In this document: positions 19,945-29,330 of the stretch, piece after piece | Position numbering within the stretch: the stretch's first letter is position 1 | How the letters are laid out: each line of letters begins with the position of its first letter | Origin: Hypsibius dujardini | Taxonomy: Eukaryota > Tardigrada > Eutardigrada > Parachela > Hypsibiidae | Assembly (NCBI GenBank): GCA_001579985.1 | Contig: LRSR01008158.1 | Span: forward strand, 1-32,102 | Length of the DNA stretch: 32,102 nt | Direction: 5' to 3' | Program-made: the position numbers and the translations under genes | Notes under the pieces: generated by a model | The model's database searches: none | Told to the model about the DNA's origin: nothing | What the model saw: the letters and a program-made list of their open reading frames with translations, nothing else

Positions 19945-22900
19945 ATGGACTCTATTCGCAATATTTCATCTCTTTCCCTTGACCTCTATAACAACACTCA
20001 TCGTTCACTCTACAACAACCCACACACCGGCGAAATCCAACCTTGGTTTAATCATTCCCGTCAATCGCATGGCTATGGCAACCTTAAATCGCATACCCAC
20101 GCTTTTTACAATGACCCTAATTCAACAAATAGTAAGGATTCACAACCGCGGATCAACGGGACTCGTCGTTCGCATTGGCATCGTAACCATTCACGATCAG
20201 CCGCCCATGCGAATAGTTCAGATTTCTCACTATATGGCAGTTGCATGTGGCCACAAGAAACGGCACCATCTGACAGTTCAAGCATAGACATTTCAGCCAG
20301 AACCATTTATGCAGAATGGGTCGTTCATCCTATTCTTCTACTTACCTGCATTGTGGGCAACAGTTTGACGATCGCTGTTCTGATCAAGGATGAAAAGAAG
20401 ACCTCCATGCATGTCTATTTGGCCTGCTTGGCCGTATCGGATGTCCTCCTGCTGTAAGTCTCTGACAAGGCTAACAAGGCCATGGCTTATTTATTTTTGG
20501 AAATATCAAAACACATTTAAGGAGGCATTTGTTAGCATTTCGTATTACTTTAATAGCTTTAGTAAAACCCTGGGTGTTTAGGCTTTCTTCATTTTCATTA
20601 AGATATTGACATAATAATTAGAGTTTTCACTGGCGGCTTATTAAATTAAAATATTAGACTTGATGGGTCTAGCTTGCATGAACGGGTGTGCTAAAAGCAC
20701 AATAATCGGGTAACACGACTGCAACTCCGCACGCATTAATTAATGCAAATATGGGTCTAAATTAATGATTTAAAAGATGACCATCTAACAACCGGGTTCG
20801 CAGTCAACACCCGCACGAATCACTCAGCTCCCCAGCGGACAGGCGGACATTTCCGGGCCCCCAGCCATTATGAAATGACATTGCTTATAGCACGGGCTCA
20901 CAGCCAAATTTCTATACTGAATTTAGTTAACGATCAAAGGCATTTCTTTGGGGAAAACATACACTTCCTAAATTTATTTATCTAATAATACTCGCCTAAC
21001 ACTGGGTAAGATACAAAAAAGGTGAGTCACCATAACTATAATTATAATTATAGTTAGCATAATATAGGATCCTATGTAATATGGGCAAACGAAGGATTAA
21101 CATTAAAAACCATACATTCATTTTTTCATATTTTTTTAACCCCATATACATTGAAAGTCATATATAATTTTTTTTACCTGTACATTCCCATCTCAAAGGA
21201 ATCTGCCTCGATTCTAAAATGAGAGACTATTTTTTTGTACAGATGAACTTCACTGGATGTATGTATTTTCAGCCTCCTTGCCCTGCAGCCATATATTATT
21301 GGAGTACAGCCCAAAATTCTGGAAACCGATGCTAACTTTCGGCAGGTCTCTGTTAACTTTCGTGGCATCAATTACTGGGGGCGAGAAGCATGCGTGCAGT
21401 TTTCTGATTGGTAGGATCGTCCATGAAACTCAGAATTAGTAATTGATCACCCGATTAACTGATGAAATAGACCGAATTGGATTTCCAGGAGTCTGATTGT
21501 GTTTTCGTGCGAACGTCTGCTTGCCACCGCTTTCCCAATCAAGTTCCGCGGGAAGGCGACCGTCCTTCGTGCCATAATCCTTGAGAGCGTTCTCATGATC
21601 TTGTCAATGGTTTACCCTGTGGAAAGAGCCGTCGTACACTACTACTTTCTGGCCCGTGACAACAGCAACATTACGATTACGGATCCGCCATCGTATCGGA
21701 TAGTGCTTATGCAACATATTGTTAGCTATTTCATCCAGTTTGATAAAGACCCGTACTCATTTGTTGCTCTTTCCTTTCAGGTGTTGTCATGTTGTTTGTA
21801 AAGGAGATCGGCGGCGCACCTCCCAGCCAGTCAGACATCACCAGCAAAATATCTGACTTCTGCAAACACCGAGCGAACGGCGTGAAGACAAAGTCCAATG
21901 TCACTGCAGTTTCTGCTGATGAAGAAAATGTCTACGCACAGCCGAGTCCGTCCAAGCGGCTACGTGTACGTGAGCAGCGCGCCTCAACACCTTTAGCCTC
22001 ATTGACCAACAACTCTGGATTTCAAGCCATCCATTACCCGAACCAACCAAGCCATCTGGAGAACGCGGAGGTAGCGGCAGCGTCAACTTCCAGTTCCATG
22101 AACTTCGGCTCTCCCCTCAGCAGCGTCTTGGATGTTCTGAATAATTAAGTCATTACCCTCAAATGATGTTAGTTAGCTAGTGATACTATGATTATGAGAG
22201 GTAGCTGCCCTTACTTAAGCGGATATGTTTTGCATTATTTTGCCGCTATTTTATACGTAATTACTGAAATTTTTCATTACCATAGATATCAAACCAGTAC
22301 AAATTTTGGCCAGACCTGAGTTGTACTTCGACAGATACCACAAACACTTGTGTAATACTATACATTGTAAATTGTAATGCCATGGTGGACTGTTGACGTT
22401 GTGAAAGGAAATGGTATCAATACGTTTGAACCAATAGCAGAAAAACATGTTTACGGTCATGTGACTTGGTTCAACGGAAAAGCGGCGGTAGAATTGCGGG
22501 AGTAGAAAAGCAACGAAATTGCGGGGCCGGGAACATGCTGGCAATAATGCGGGCAACTATTGTTCTCTGCGCTGGGAGAGCCCTGGTATAGCGCCTGGAC
22601 AACTCCCGTCGCTTTGCTAGTAGCTTCCCCAGCACATTTTTACTCGTACACTGTACCGCAAACCGCCGGTTTCCCTAGCCGGTAAAAAGTACTGACAGAC
22701 GGGAAACCGCCGGTTTGCGGGACACAATTTCGCACTGGGGAGGCTCTGCCACCTCCGCTCATGCAGTGGCATAAAACACAGAATAGAGCTGACGTAAGTT
22801 TAGATCTTTAGATACATTAGTTTAGGTATCTCACTGATTTATAATTATAATTAAAACCCATTCTAGTTTGGATAATTAATTATTTAAATATGCCAACGTT

Positions 22901-24282
22901 TTGTTAACGCAAGTTGAATCTGATCTTATAGCAGTATTTAATGTCAACGCTCCTTGAAAAGAGCTGAATGTAAAGTCTCGCCGCCAAACACCGTACAATC
23001 AACAAGTCAAATAAATTGAAAGTTTGCGCCATAATTTATGCATTTAATAATTCCATAGTACGCGATATATTGACGATTGAAACAATCGACCATGATCCTG
23101 CATAATAAATACCTTAAACAATTCAAAACCGCGTTGTAACTTGTAACTCCAAAACATAAGATTTCGAGAACTTGCGCGCGGTTTATCGCATTCTCTCTCG
23201 GTCCTCTTAGGCGTAATGCAATATTGACTGCACATAGATCTGTACAGTCAACGACAAGATTGAGTCCGGGAGATGGGGAAAAGGGGCGGAGCAGGGGTGA
23301 TTTTCATACAATCGAACAATCAACCTCTTGATCTGCAGCAGTTGTTGTAAAGGATGAAAGCTATGTACAAAATGGATGAAAATTTAAAATTTCATGACAT
23401 CACCGAGCTGAAGAAACATCAAAAACAAAAAGCAACACCGGTTGATTGCTCGATTGTTTGCCCTCTGCCAATTTTGTTTCCGGTGTCGCTTTTTGTTTTT
23501 GATGTTTCTTCAGCTCGGTGATGTCATAAAATTTTTAATTCTCATCCATTTCGTACATAGCTTTCATCCTTTTATATAAACTAGACAATAAATTCTTTGT
23601 TTGAAAATGGAACAAACTGCTGCAGATCGAGTGGTTGATTGTTCGATTGTATGAAAATCACCCCTGCTCCGCCCCTTTTGTCCATCCCCTGGACCCTCCA
23701 TTACACTCAGTCTTGTCATTGACTGTATGTACAGATACAATATATAATAATAAATAATACACTTATGTACCTTTTCATCAGATCGGAATCAATTTAGCAA
23801 AGTGGTTGCTTCTGACCTTGGTTAATATTACCCTCCTCATCGTCCTTGCACGCCATCGAAAAGTACAAAGCTCCGTCTTGGGCCTAGCATCGAAAGGGCA
23901 AGACCACAGCACGGTCGTCCTCCTGTCCTGCGTTATGCTCTACTCCGTCACGCAACTCCCAAACGTGGTGTATACAGTCCTGGACATCCTGTCGCAGCCG
24001 CCATACTGCCTCTACAATCTGACTAGGATTCACAAATGGACAGCACAACCGATTGTTTGGACTGTTCTCTTAACAAATTATTCGTTGAATTTTTTGCTCT
24101 ACTGCTTGGTATGGAAGAAATTTCGGGTACAATTGATTAGTTTATTGTCACGTTGCCGTCGAGATTTCTGCGTCAATCCTTCTTTTTGCCGTACCAAGTG
24201 TTGCAAAGAAGGTAGCGGCGCGGTTTCACGGAATAATCTACATAGCGGTAATACTCTCGCGCAACTCAACTTGCGTCCTTAA
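19945..24282 (+). CDS. Peptide-receptor-like class A GPCR lacking the conserved disulfide, four exons
   Basis: Exons 19945-20453, 21273-21410, 21489-21720 and 23782-24282 join in frame to 459 aa. The exon 3 donor at 21721 (GTTAGC) is weak; a later one at 21781 is also in frame but would over-extend TM5. The N-terminus is about 120 aa, His/Asn/Ser-rich with several N-glycosylation sequons. TM1 has CIVGNSLTIAVL and TM2 has LACLAVSDVLLL, split by intron 1 and continued in exon 2 up to LQPY. The exon 2-3 junction forms W3.41, in SDWSLIVFSCERLLATAFP, where CER replaces DRY. TM5 ends NITLLIVLARHRK, TM6 has SVTQLP, and TM7 has NYSLNFLLYCLVWKKFR (NFLLY for NPxxY), a form common in FMRFamide-receptor-like peptide receptors. 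The tail is cysteine-rich. An AATAAA overlaps the stop codon. The ligand is unknown. Confidence 0.75.
21033..21056. repeat. Perfect 24-bp AT-rich palindrome
   Basis: The half-site TAACTATAATTA is followed by its exact reverse complement, in intron 1 of the second GPCR. It could extrude as a cruciform; no function can be assigned. Confidence 0.75.
21789..22148 (+). CDS. Unidentified 119-aa ORF in intron 3 of the GPCR
   Basis: An ATG-started frame runs 119 codons to TAA at 22146-22148. It follows a strong-looking splice acceptor (TTTCCTTTCAG, ending at 21780), so it may begin as an exon at 21781 whose first two bases complete an upstream codon. Composition is protein-like: Ser/Thr/Pro-rich, a basic patch PSPSKRLRVRE at about 53-63 that could be a nuclear localisation signal, and a hydrophobic end SSVLDVLNN. 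It is out of frame with the GPCR exon just upstream. It might be a terminal exon of an alternative transcript, a nested gene, or an inserted gene fragment. There is no poly-A tract after the stop to suggest a retrocopy. I do not recognise the family. Confidence 0.35.
   Translation: MLFVKEIGGAPPSQSDITSKISDFCKHRANGVKTKSNVTAVSADEENVYAQPSPSKRLRVREQRASTPLASLTNNSGFQAIHYPNQPSHLENAEVAAASTSSSMNFGSPLSSVLDVLNN
22622..22750. mobile_element. Short hairpin element in GPCR intron 3
   Basis: AGC(T/C)TCCCCAG, a diverged stretch, and CGCAAACCG(C/G)CGGTTTCCC recur in inverted orientation at 22622-22675 and 22701-22750 with a loop of about 25 bp. GC content is higher than in the surrounding intron. It could be a MITE core or foldback. 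Confidence 0.6.
23220..23738. mobile_element. Large foldback element in GPCR intron 3 (arms over 200 bp)
   Basis: The left arm (about 23236-23440) and right arm (23481 to about 23736) are near-identical reverse complements. Shared blocks include CATCACCGAGCTGAAGAAAC, ATCAAAAACAAAAAGC, TGGATGA, GTTGTTC/GATTGTTCGATTGTATGAA, AAAATCACCCCTGCTCCGCC and CTGTAC(A)...CAGTCAA(C/T)GACAAGA(T/C)TGAGT. The loop is only 40 bp. A small insertion (TATATAAACTAGACAATAAATTC region) makes the right arm longer. It lies about 45 bp upstream of the last exon of the GPCR. Confidence 0.85.
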
Positions 24283-24286
24283 TAAA
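24281..24286 (+). terminator. AATAAA polyadenylation signal at the GPCR stop codon
   Basis: The hexamer starts on the second base of the TAA stop (24280-24282). If it is used, the 3' UTR is very short, which fits the 64-bp gap to the convergent lectin gene. Assignment rests on the hexamer alone. Confidence 0.45.
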
Positions 24287-24346
24287 CTCTTTAAAATGCT
24301 ATAATGCTCCGTTATATTCGGATTTTACAAGATTTTTGAATAGATT

Positions 24347-25627
24347 TCATAAAGCATTCTCCCTTGACATAACCTTGTTTCCAGGATGTCGAAAGTCGAA
24401 ACAGCAGTCCTGGTCGTAACAACAGTGGTTATTGCGACCGCAGCATTGCGGGGACGGATCGTCAGGGCAAAAAACTCGGCGGCAATCAAATTCGCAATAT
24501 CGACCCTGGGCATCAGGTCGGCACCAGCCGTCCTGTCCCGCCTACGGTATTTAATTGCATATTTTTTATATTTTCCTGTGACTGGAAGGATATGTTGAAC
24601 CTCAGTACTTACCCCTCCCTCCGTGTCCAGTATGCATTGATACTGTAGCACCAGTTGCATCTTTTTCCCAGGGCAAGGTCGACCAAGGTCTTTTGATAAG
24701 GTTGAAATGCTGCAGCTATTTTGTTTTTCTTTCATCATCTATAACCTCCAAGTACTTTTTATGCCTTTCCGTGGTTAGTTGACATAACTGTCAGCAAATG
24801 GAGAGATAGACAGAATTAAAGATAGACAAACCGACAGACAGACATAAGAATAGACAGACAGACAGACAGCTAGACAGACAGACAGACTATTTTCTGTCAC
24901 GTAACTTCATTGGTCATATTCTTTGTGTATGCATCCTTGCTATGGTGCATCAGCTATGGCAGCAGGCGTAAAACATTGTCAAACTTATGAAACCTCAACA
25001 TATCAAATATTGACGCTGATTTTAACTTGAGATTTTTTCTTGTATTGGAAAGTCATGAAAGCTTGTCTATTCAACTATTCGTTCCACAATTCGTCGAGCC
25101 AATTGATGGACTGCTTCAATATTTGCAATGAAATGCATCGTCAACCACAATATTGGCACTGACCTTCTGGTCCGCATCTGGTGACGTTATCAGGTCCAGT
25201 CGCACAATAACTCCTGATCCGCTCACCGAGGTTTTTTCCTTCGCATTCGGGAGAGGTGTCATTGTTACCGGAGTGTAATTCCCCGTAGAACGCCTTGATA
25301 ACGCCGGCCTGCCTCTTACGATCTTGGCACTGGATGCAAACAACGCTGTCTTCTGGCAGTTCCAGCTGGAACACTGGCAAGTCGTACTCGATACGCTGCC
25401 AGAGTAGGCGAAGAACGGTTTCATTTTCGAATTGTTCAGTCATGTTCGAGTAACTACATGGAGTTACAGGGTCCAGCGCTAATATTTGCTCAACTTTGAA
25501 TGGGTCTGAAACATTTGTCAGTGGCCAGAACCAATAAATCCTTTCAACACCTGATCGTTATTGTGAGTACTGTTTGACATAGATGTGATTTCAAAAATAT
25601 CTCACGGAAAGTGTCGGCAGCAGACAT
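24347..25627 (-). CDS. SUEL/rhamnose-binding-type lectin domain protein with Cys-rich tail
   Basis: Minus-strand exons 25627-25606 (tentative), 25505-25164, 24728-24613 and 24541-24347 join in frame to 224 aa. The middle exons carry a Gal_Lectin (SUEL) domain: VVCIQCQD, then VIKAFYGEL, PEC, SYC, VTRCGPE, QNSCSISTL, GRPCPGKKMQLVLQYQC. These match in order the domain's C, I-x-A-x-YGR, RC-G-x-x-x-C and PCPG-x-x-KYL-x-V-x-Y-x-C signatures. The last exon is Cys-rich (WCRPDAQGRYCEFDC ... CCGRNNHCCYDQDCC), 12 Cys in 64 residues, of no family I recognise. Such lectins are normally secreted or on ectodomains, yet the proposed 5' exon (MSAADTF) gives no signal peptide, so the true start may lie further upstream. 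The acceptor at 24729 (GAAAG) is weak; TATAG just upstream is better but out of phase with the GAAG|GTCAGT donor. Sequons NMT, NET, NDT and NVT are present. Confidence 0.68.
24805..24888. repeat. GACA/TAGACAGA microsatellite
   Basis: Tandem GACA and TAGACAGA units with a few interruptions, lying in the intron between exons 2 and 3 of the lectin gene model. Confidence 0.85.
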
Positions 25628-26379
25628 GTTTCTTCTAAAACGAGCATTTTTAACACGCTAAGTTCGACAACAATCTGGCAGCTGAAGTTGAGCACAGACA
25701 TTTTATGAACACGTTTCATGCAAAAGTGCTGATAAAATCTTTTTCGAATATGTTCGGGCTCGACAGAATATTGATTCTGCGCTTCTTTACCAAATCAACA
25801 GATTTTTAAAATAAAATTAGTGTTAACCAGTAAATCATCCCATACAAAATTAGGAAACCCGTATGATACAACTCGACCGTTCATTTTTTGCCTTAATGAC
25901 AAGCAACACAGTTATTTAAGGTTTCGGTGTAACTTTGTTTGCGGGGAAGATTGGCATTGCTTAAACGGGTTCAGAGTTAGCAAAAAGCCCTTTCTGTCCA
26001 ATCAGCAATCAACCCGTCTCGTACAGCAAAATTGTTCAAGAGCGACAGTTTTTCCTCGGCGAAGCCCAAAAGATCCCCGTAAACAACTTTGATAATCTCC
26101 TGATTTGGAACACAATCTCAGCTTCCGTCAGCCATCGTCTCTCTACTCTTTGATGTGTCCAAAGTATTTTTAATCCTTCTCATCTTATTTAAAAATTGGA
26201 GTGACAGTTTCCCCTCGTATATAATTGAGCTGCATTATTTCGTTAGTCATGAGGTCTTGATAAAATGCGTATGCCAGAATTTTCTTCCATTACCTGGATA
26301 TAGTTTATTACAAAAACTCTTTCTCACCTTAAATGAACCATACGGAAGACAATACCCAATGTCTGAATGGGGATCGAAC

Positions 26380-26600
26380 TACATTTTCATTTAGTTGTTC
26401 GTGATATATGTAGGGGATCCAATGGCACTAGAGCACTCTTCCAGACCCTACATCACATTTCAATAATCAAGTAAACTTTCACTTAAAAAGCTCATCAAGG
26501 GAGTACTTGGTGAATCAAAGAGATAAAGTCGTCACACTTTCTTGAATGCTAATCGCAGTTTGCCAATCCTGAACGGGTCCAATCCTGAACGGGTCTCCAG
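26380..26600 (+). repeat. Dispersed repeat, copy 2, with a short internal duplication
   Basis: It matches 17990-18205 in the same orientation over about 200 bp. Unlike copy 1 it carries a local tandem duplication, CCAATCCTGAACGGGT twice in a row at about 26563-26597. Confidence 0.75.
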
Positions 26601-26784
26601 ATAGGTTTTGTTGGCGGAGTCCGAAAACCTAAGTTTTTTCAACCGAAGTTGCGAAACTATTGTACGGAGAAAAACTTAACTAGCCGGTTTATAATACTCA
26701 ATACGAGTAAAAGTGTGAGAGCAAACTGCCTTTTCCAAAAGAAACATATCACCAGTATATAAAGGATATTCATCTTTATTTTTC

Positions 26785-27158
26785 GGTGTGAGGTAAAGGC
26801 GTTTAACCAGGCCAGTTTTTTTCAAGGTTGATTTCCCGGTGCTGCAGTGATGCCATGCCATAGCAGATGGCTTGAAACATTCAGAAAAATTCTCTGACCC
26901 ATTTTAGTTCGTTCCTAAGCCTCACGGTTCGAATTTGGGCCCAAAAAAGGAAGGGAAGAACCTCAATGGAGAAGTGTGCAAGCAGTCCGGTAGAGGCGCC
27001 ACTTCGGCGAGAAATTTTTTATCAATCATATAAACAACGGGACTTTTAGGCCACCTCCCTGGGTTGACTTCGCAAAAACGACTTATACGCCACCTGCCGG
27101 TCTGGTTAAGTTACGATTTCTAAAACGGCCTGGTTAAACGCCTTTACCACGTACCACT
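26785..27158. repeat. Inverted repeat, 36-bp arms
   Basis: GGTAAAGGCGTTTAACCAGG at 26792-26811 recurs inverted at 27129-27150 with matching flanks (GGTGTGA/GGTACGT and CC(A)GTTTT). The arms are separated by about 300 bp. A related motif, TTAAC(T/C)AG..CCGG, also appears near 26673 and, inverted, near 27098, so the family may have repeated subunits. Confidence 0.6.
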
Positions 27159-28069
27159 TTTGGCTGGCGATACTGCCGGATTTGATTTTGGCATCTGTTT
27201 TTCTGGAAATCACTTTTTCGACGAAGAAATCCTTTCCGCCACGCAATTAATCTGGGTTCTGCTCCGCTTTATGCGTGATTTCAATTTGGGTTATGCTCGT
27301 TTCTTAACCAAAAAATCGCTGCTGTTTCGGTAGTTTTGAGTACAGCACGGGACGGTTTCAAGAGATAAAAAAAATTGTGAGCTTTTAGAAACTTCCGGCT
27401 TGTTCAAGGAACCGTAGTTTTGGCATTAACCAGTCAATCAATTCAGCGCAATTCTAAACATCAAGTCAATGGGTGGCTTTCAATGTGGCCTGTGTTTTGG
27501 TTTATTTCGACCACTTTGTATCCTCCACCTCCGCATTTTTTTTGGAAACTGGTTTTTATCAATGAAAACCGTTTGTTGTTATAATTGTTGGTCATGGTAA
27601 CTAGATTTTTTATTCTTTCTTCAAGAAACTAGCGGCGCGATCTTACGTACAGCAACAATGCATGACTATTCAGGCGATCTCAAATGGAATGGTGTTCACT
27701 ATTTAATTACCTTGAAAAACATTTTTTCGGACGAAAAGGACAATATTCAACAAAAAACAAAGCAAATTAGGTTCGAAAAATTTGTGATCAGCTGAGAGTT
27801 AATTTTTAAGGTTGGCCACCGAACACAAGCAAAAGGCGCCATATCTTAACGCTAACTTAACTTATGGATAAGGGTTAAGACTTAAGGTAACGGAGAACAC
27901 CGAACAGACTCTATTATCGCTTTAATATACACATCGTTATACCTAGAGATTGTAATATAGCTTTACACGAATGTGGTAGACTGCAAAGGCCAGACGCAGT
28001 GTAGTGTAATGGAGAGTAACGGCCCTGCACGACGTCCGAGGAACCCAAGTGGCTTTATCGTTTTTATCC

Positions 28070-28084
28070 ACACACACACACACA
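28070..28084. repeat. CA microsatellite
   Basis: A 15-bp ACAC run directly abutting the left flank of the MITE at 28088. Confidence 0.8.
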
Positions 28085-28087
28085 GTA

Positions 28088-28394
28088 AGGGTATTCAAAG
28101 TTCGCTTATTTGCAGCAATTATTTCGCTAATTCAAACTCGCTAATCTCCCTGGTTTTGAAGATAAGCGAGAAAAGCAGCCAAGAAGCTGCTTTTCTCGGT
28201 TATCTGCTCGCTAATTGTGTGCATCTGCCTTGTGAGTGGTCCATGTGAGTTGAGATCAGCGAAGATGACAAAGCCTCAGAGAAGTCAGGGGGCGTGTCCT
28301 CGTATCACCGTTGCAAGGGCGTGCAAAACCAGGGAAATTAGCGAGTTTGAATTAGCGAAATAATCGCTGCAAATAAGCGAACTTTGAATACCCT
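28088..28394. mobile_element. Tc1/mariner-type MITE, 307 bp, with nested hairpin
   Basis: The terminal inverted repeats begin AGGGTATTCAAAGTTCGCTT and extend over 70 bp to CCCTGGTTTTG, with only a few mismatches between ends. TA dinucleotides flank both ends (28086-28087 and 28395-28396), as for Tc1/mariner insertions. Inside is a second hairpin at 28161-28179/28186-28204 (AGCGAGAAAAGCAGC arm, one mismatch, 6-base loop). There is no transposase. A solo end of the same family lies at 6730-6800. Confidence 0.85.
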
Positions 28395-28901
28395 TAGTAT
28401 TGAAAGGGAAAGAAAGAAAACTATAACTAAGTCGACTGCCCGCAGCTCGTCGTTGCTGCGCCTCAAGTACATGATCGAAGCAAAAGACAATTAGACTGAA
28501 GCAATGAATGATTAGGAAGCGTTTTCTTCCCGCGTCCCGATTCCGAGTTAAACAATAAATGCAAAAACGCTAAACGAACAACAGTAGAATGAGTGACGGG
28601 TCCGGAGTCCGGTCAGTCAGAGGGCTGGCTGAGAGACACGCTAGCGATATCTAACATTAATGCCAGCGTCACGTAACAAGAGATTACGATTACAGTATCA
28701 TTGTCGATGGGTAAGCAAGCTATGTAACATGTGGAATATAATCCGTGCGATAAGTCAATGCCGAATCCCAGAGCAGGACCACATTTAATGTACAGCAATT
28801 CTGCAGAGTCTATTACATGTTACCATCCTTGTTTTAGTCTTCGCTGGGGCCGTACTATTTTTGTTATACGAGAGGAACTGTAGCGTGCATCGCAGATCAG
28901 A

Positions 28902-29330
28902 ATGGGTATCAACCATCATAGCTGGATCCACGGGATCAGTGTGGTGTCAGAGGACCCGGCTTGGGAGGTATTACGCCGTAGTGTCGGGACACTCGTCCGG
29001 CCCAGGGGCGGGGCGGGGAGCAACTGGGTCCATTTCGCCATCGCCACGCCCACGGTTGCGAATGGCAATCGTGTACGCGCAAAATCCATCTATCTTCGTT
29101 TTAAAGCATGTGACGGGGCTCGCATTACGACGGTACACGTTTATGATGGCGAAGGGTTGATTGGGAATTTCAGCGGTCTCAACCTCACCGGATTTCGTGA
29201 CTTAGATCACTTTGCCCTGCCGGACAAGCAGGCAATACTTTTCGGGGTGAATATTTGCTTGCAAGTTGTTTACGACCGGTCTTCTAATGATTATGTGCAA
29301 TTAATAGGGGCCGGAGTATATTTTGAATAA
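28902..29330 (+). CDS. DUF6623-like intronless protein, candidate horizontal transfer
   Basis: This is an intronless frame of 142 aa with ATG in CAGAATGGG context. It contains NHHSWIHGISV at about 4-14, NWVHFAIATP at about 41-50, RAKSIYLRFK at about 58-67, VHVYDGEGLIG at about 78-88 and LNLTGF at about 93-98. These recall, in order, the conserved W-I-H-G, N-W-x-H-F-x-I-x-T-P and V-H-V-Y-D-G segments of the DUF6623 family as I remember it; members are mainly bacterial and the function is unknown. There is no signal peptide or membrane segment, and the residue pattern suggests a compact beta-rich cytosolic or released protein. The lack of introns contrasts with the multi-exon genes around it and would fit transfer from a microbe, but intronless animal genes are not rare. 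The ATG is the only good start; open frame upstream has no features. Confidence 0.65.
   Translation: MGINHHSWIHGISVVSEDPAWEVLRRSVGTLVRPRGGAGSNWVHFAIATPTVANGNRVRAKSIYLRFKACDGARITTVHVYDGEGLIGNFSGLNLTGFRDLDHFALPDKQAILFGVNICLQVVYDRSSNDYVQLIGAGVYFE

Larger units (their letters stand above)
25628..28901. other. Gene-poor region with repeats
   Basis: No gene could be supported in about 3.3 kb. It contains copy 2 of the dispersed repeat (26380-26600), an inverted repeat pair (26785-26820 and 27122-27158), a CA microsatellite and the MITE at 28088-28394. An upstream exon of the lectin gene with a signal peptide may lie in its first part, but I could not identify one. Confidence 0.5.

Noticed and set aside
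19727-20287. 186-codon open frame overlapping the first exon of the second GPCR
   Set aside because: It lies in another frame over the His/Asn/Ser-rich receptor N-terminus; the GPCR frame has an ATG, TM1-TM2 motifs and a GTAAGT donor, while this one has no domain.
25116-25424. 102-codon minus-strand frame over the lectin exon
   Set aside because: It is an out-of-frame shadow; the in-frame reading contains the ordered lectin signatures and fits the splice phases.
26920-26960. TPsiC-like GGTTCGAAT suggesting a tRNA
   Set aside because: No matching acceptor, D or anticodon stems could be formed around it.
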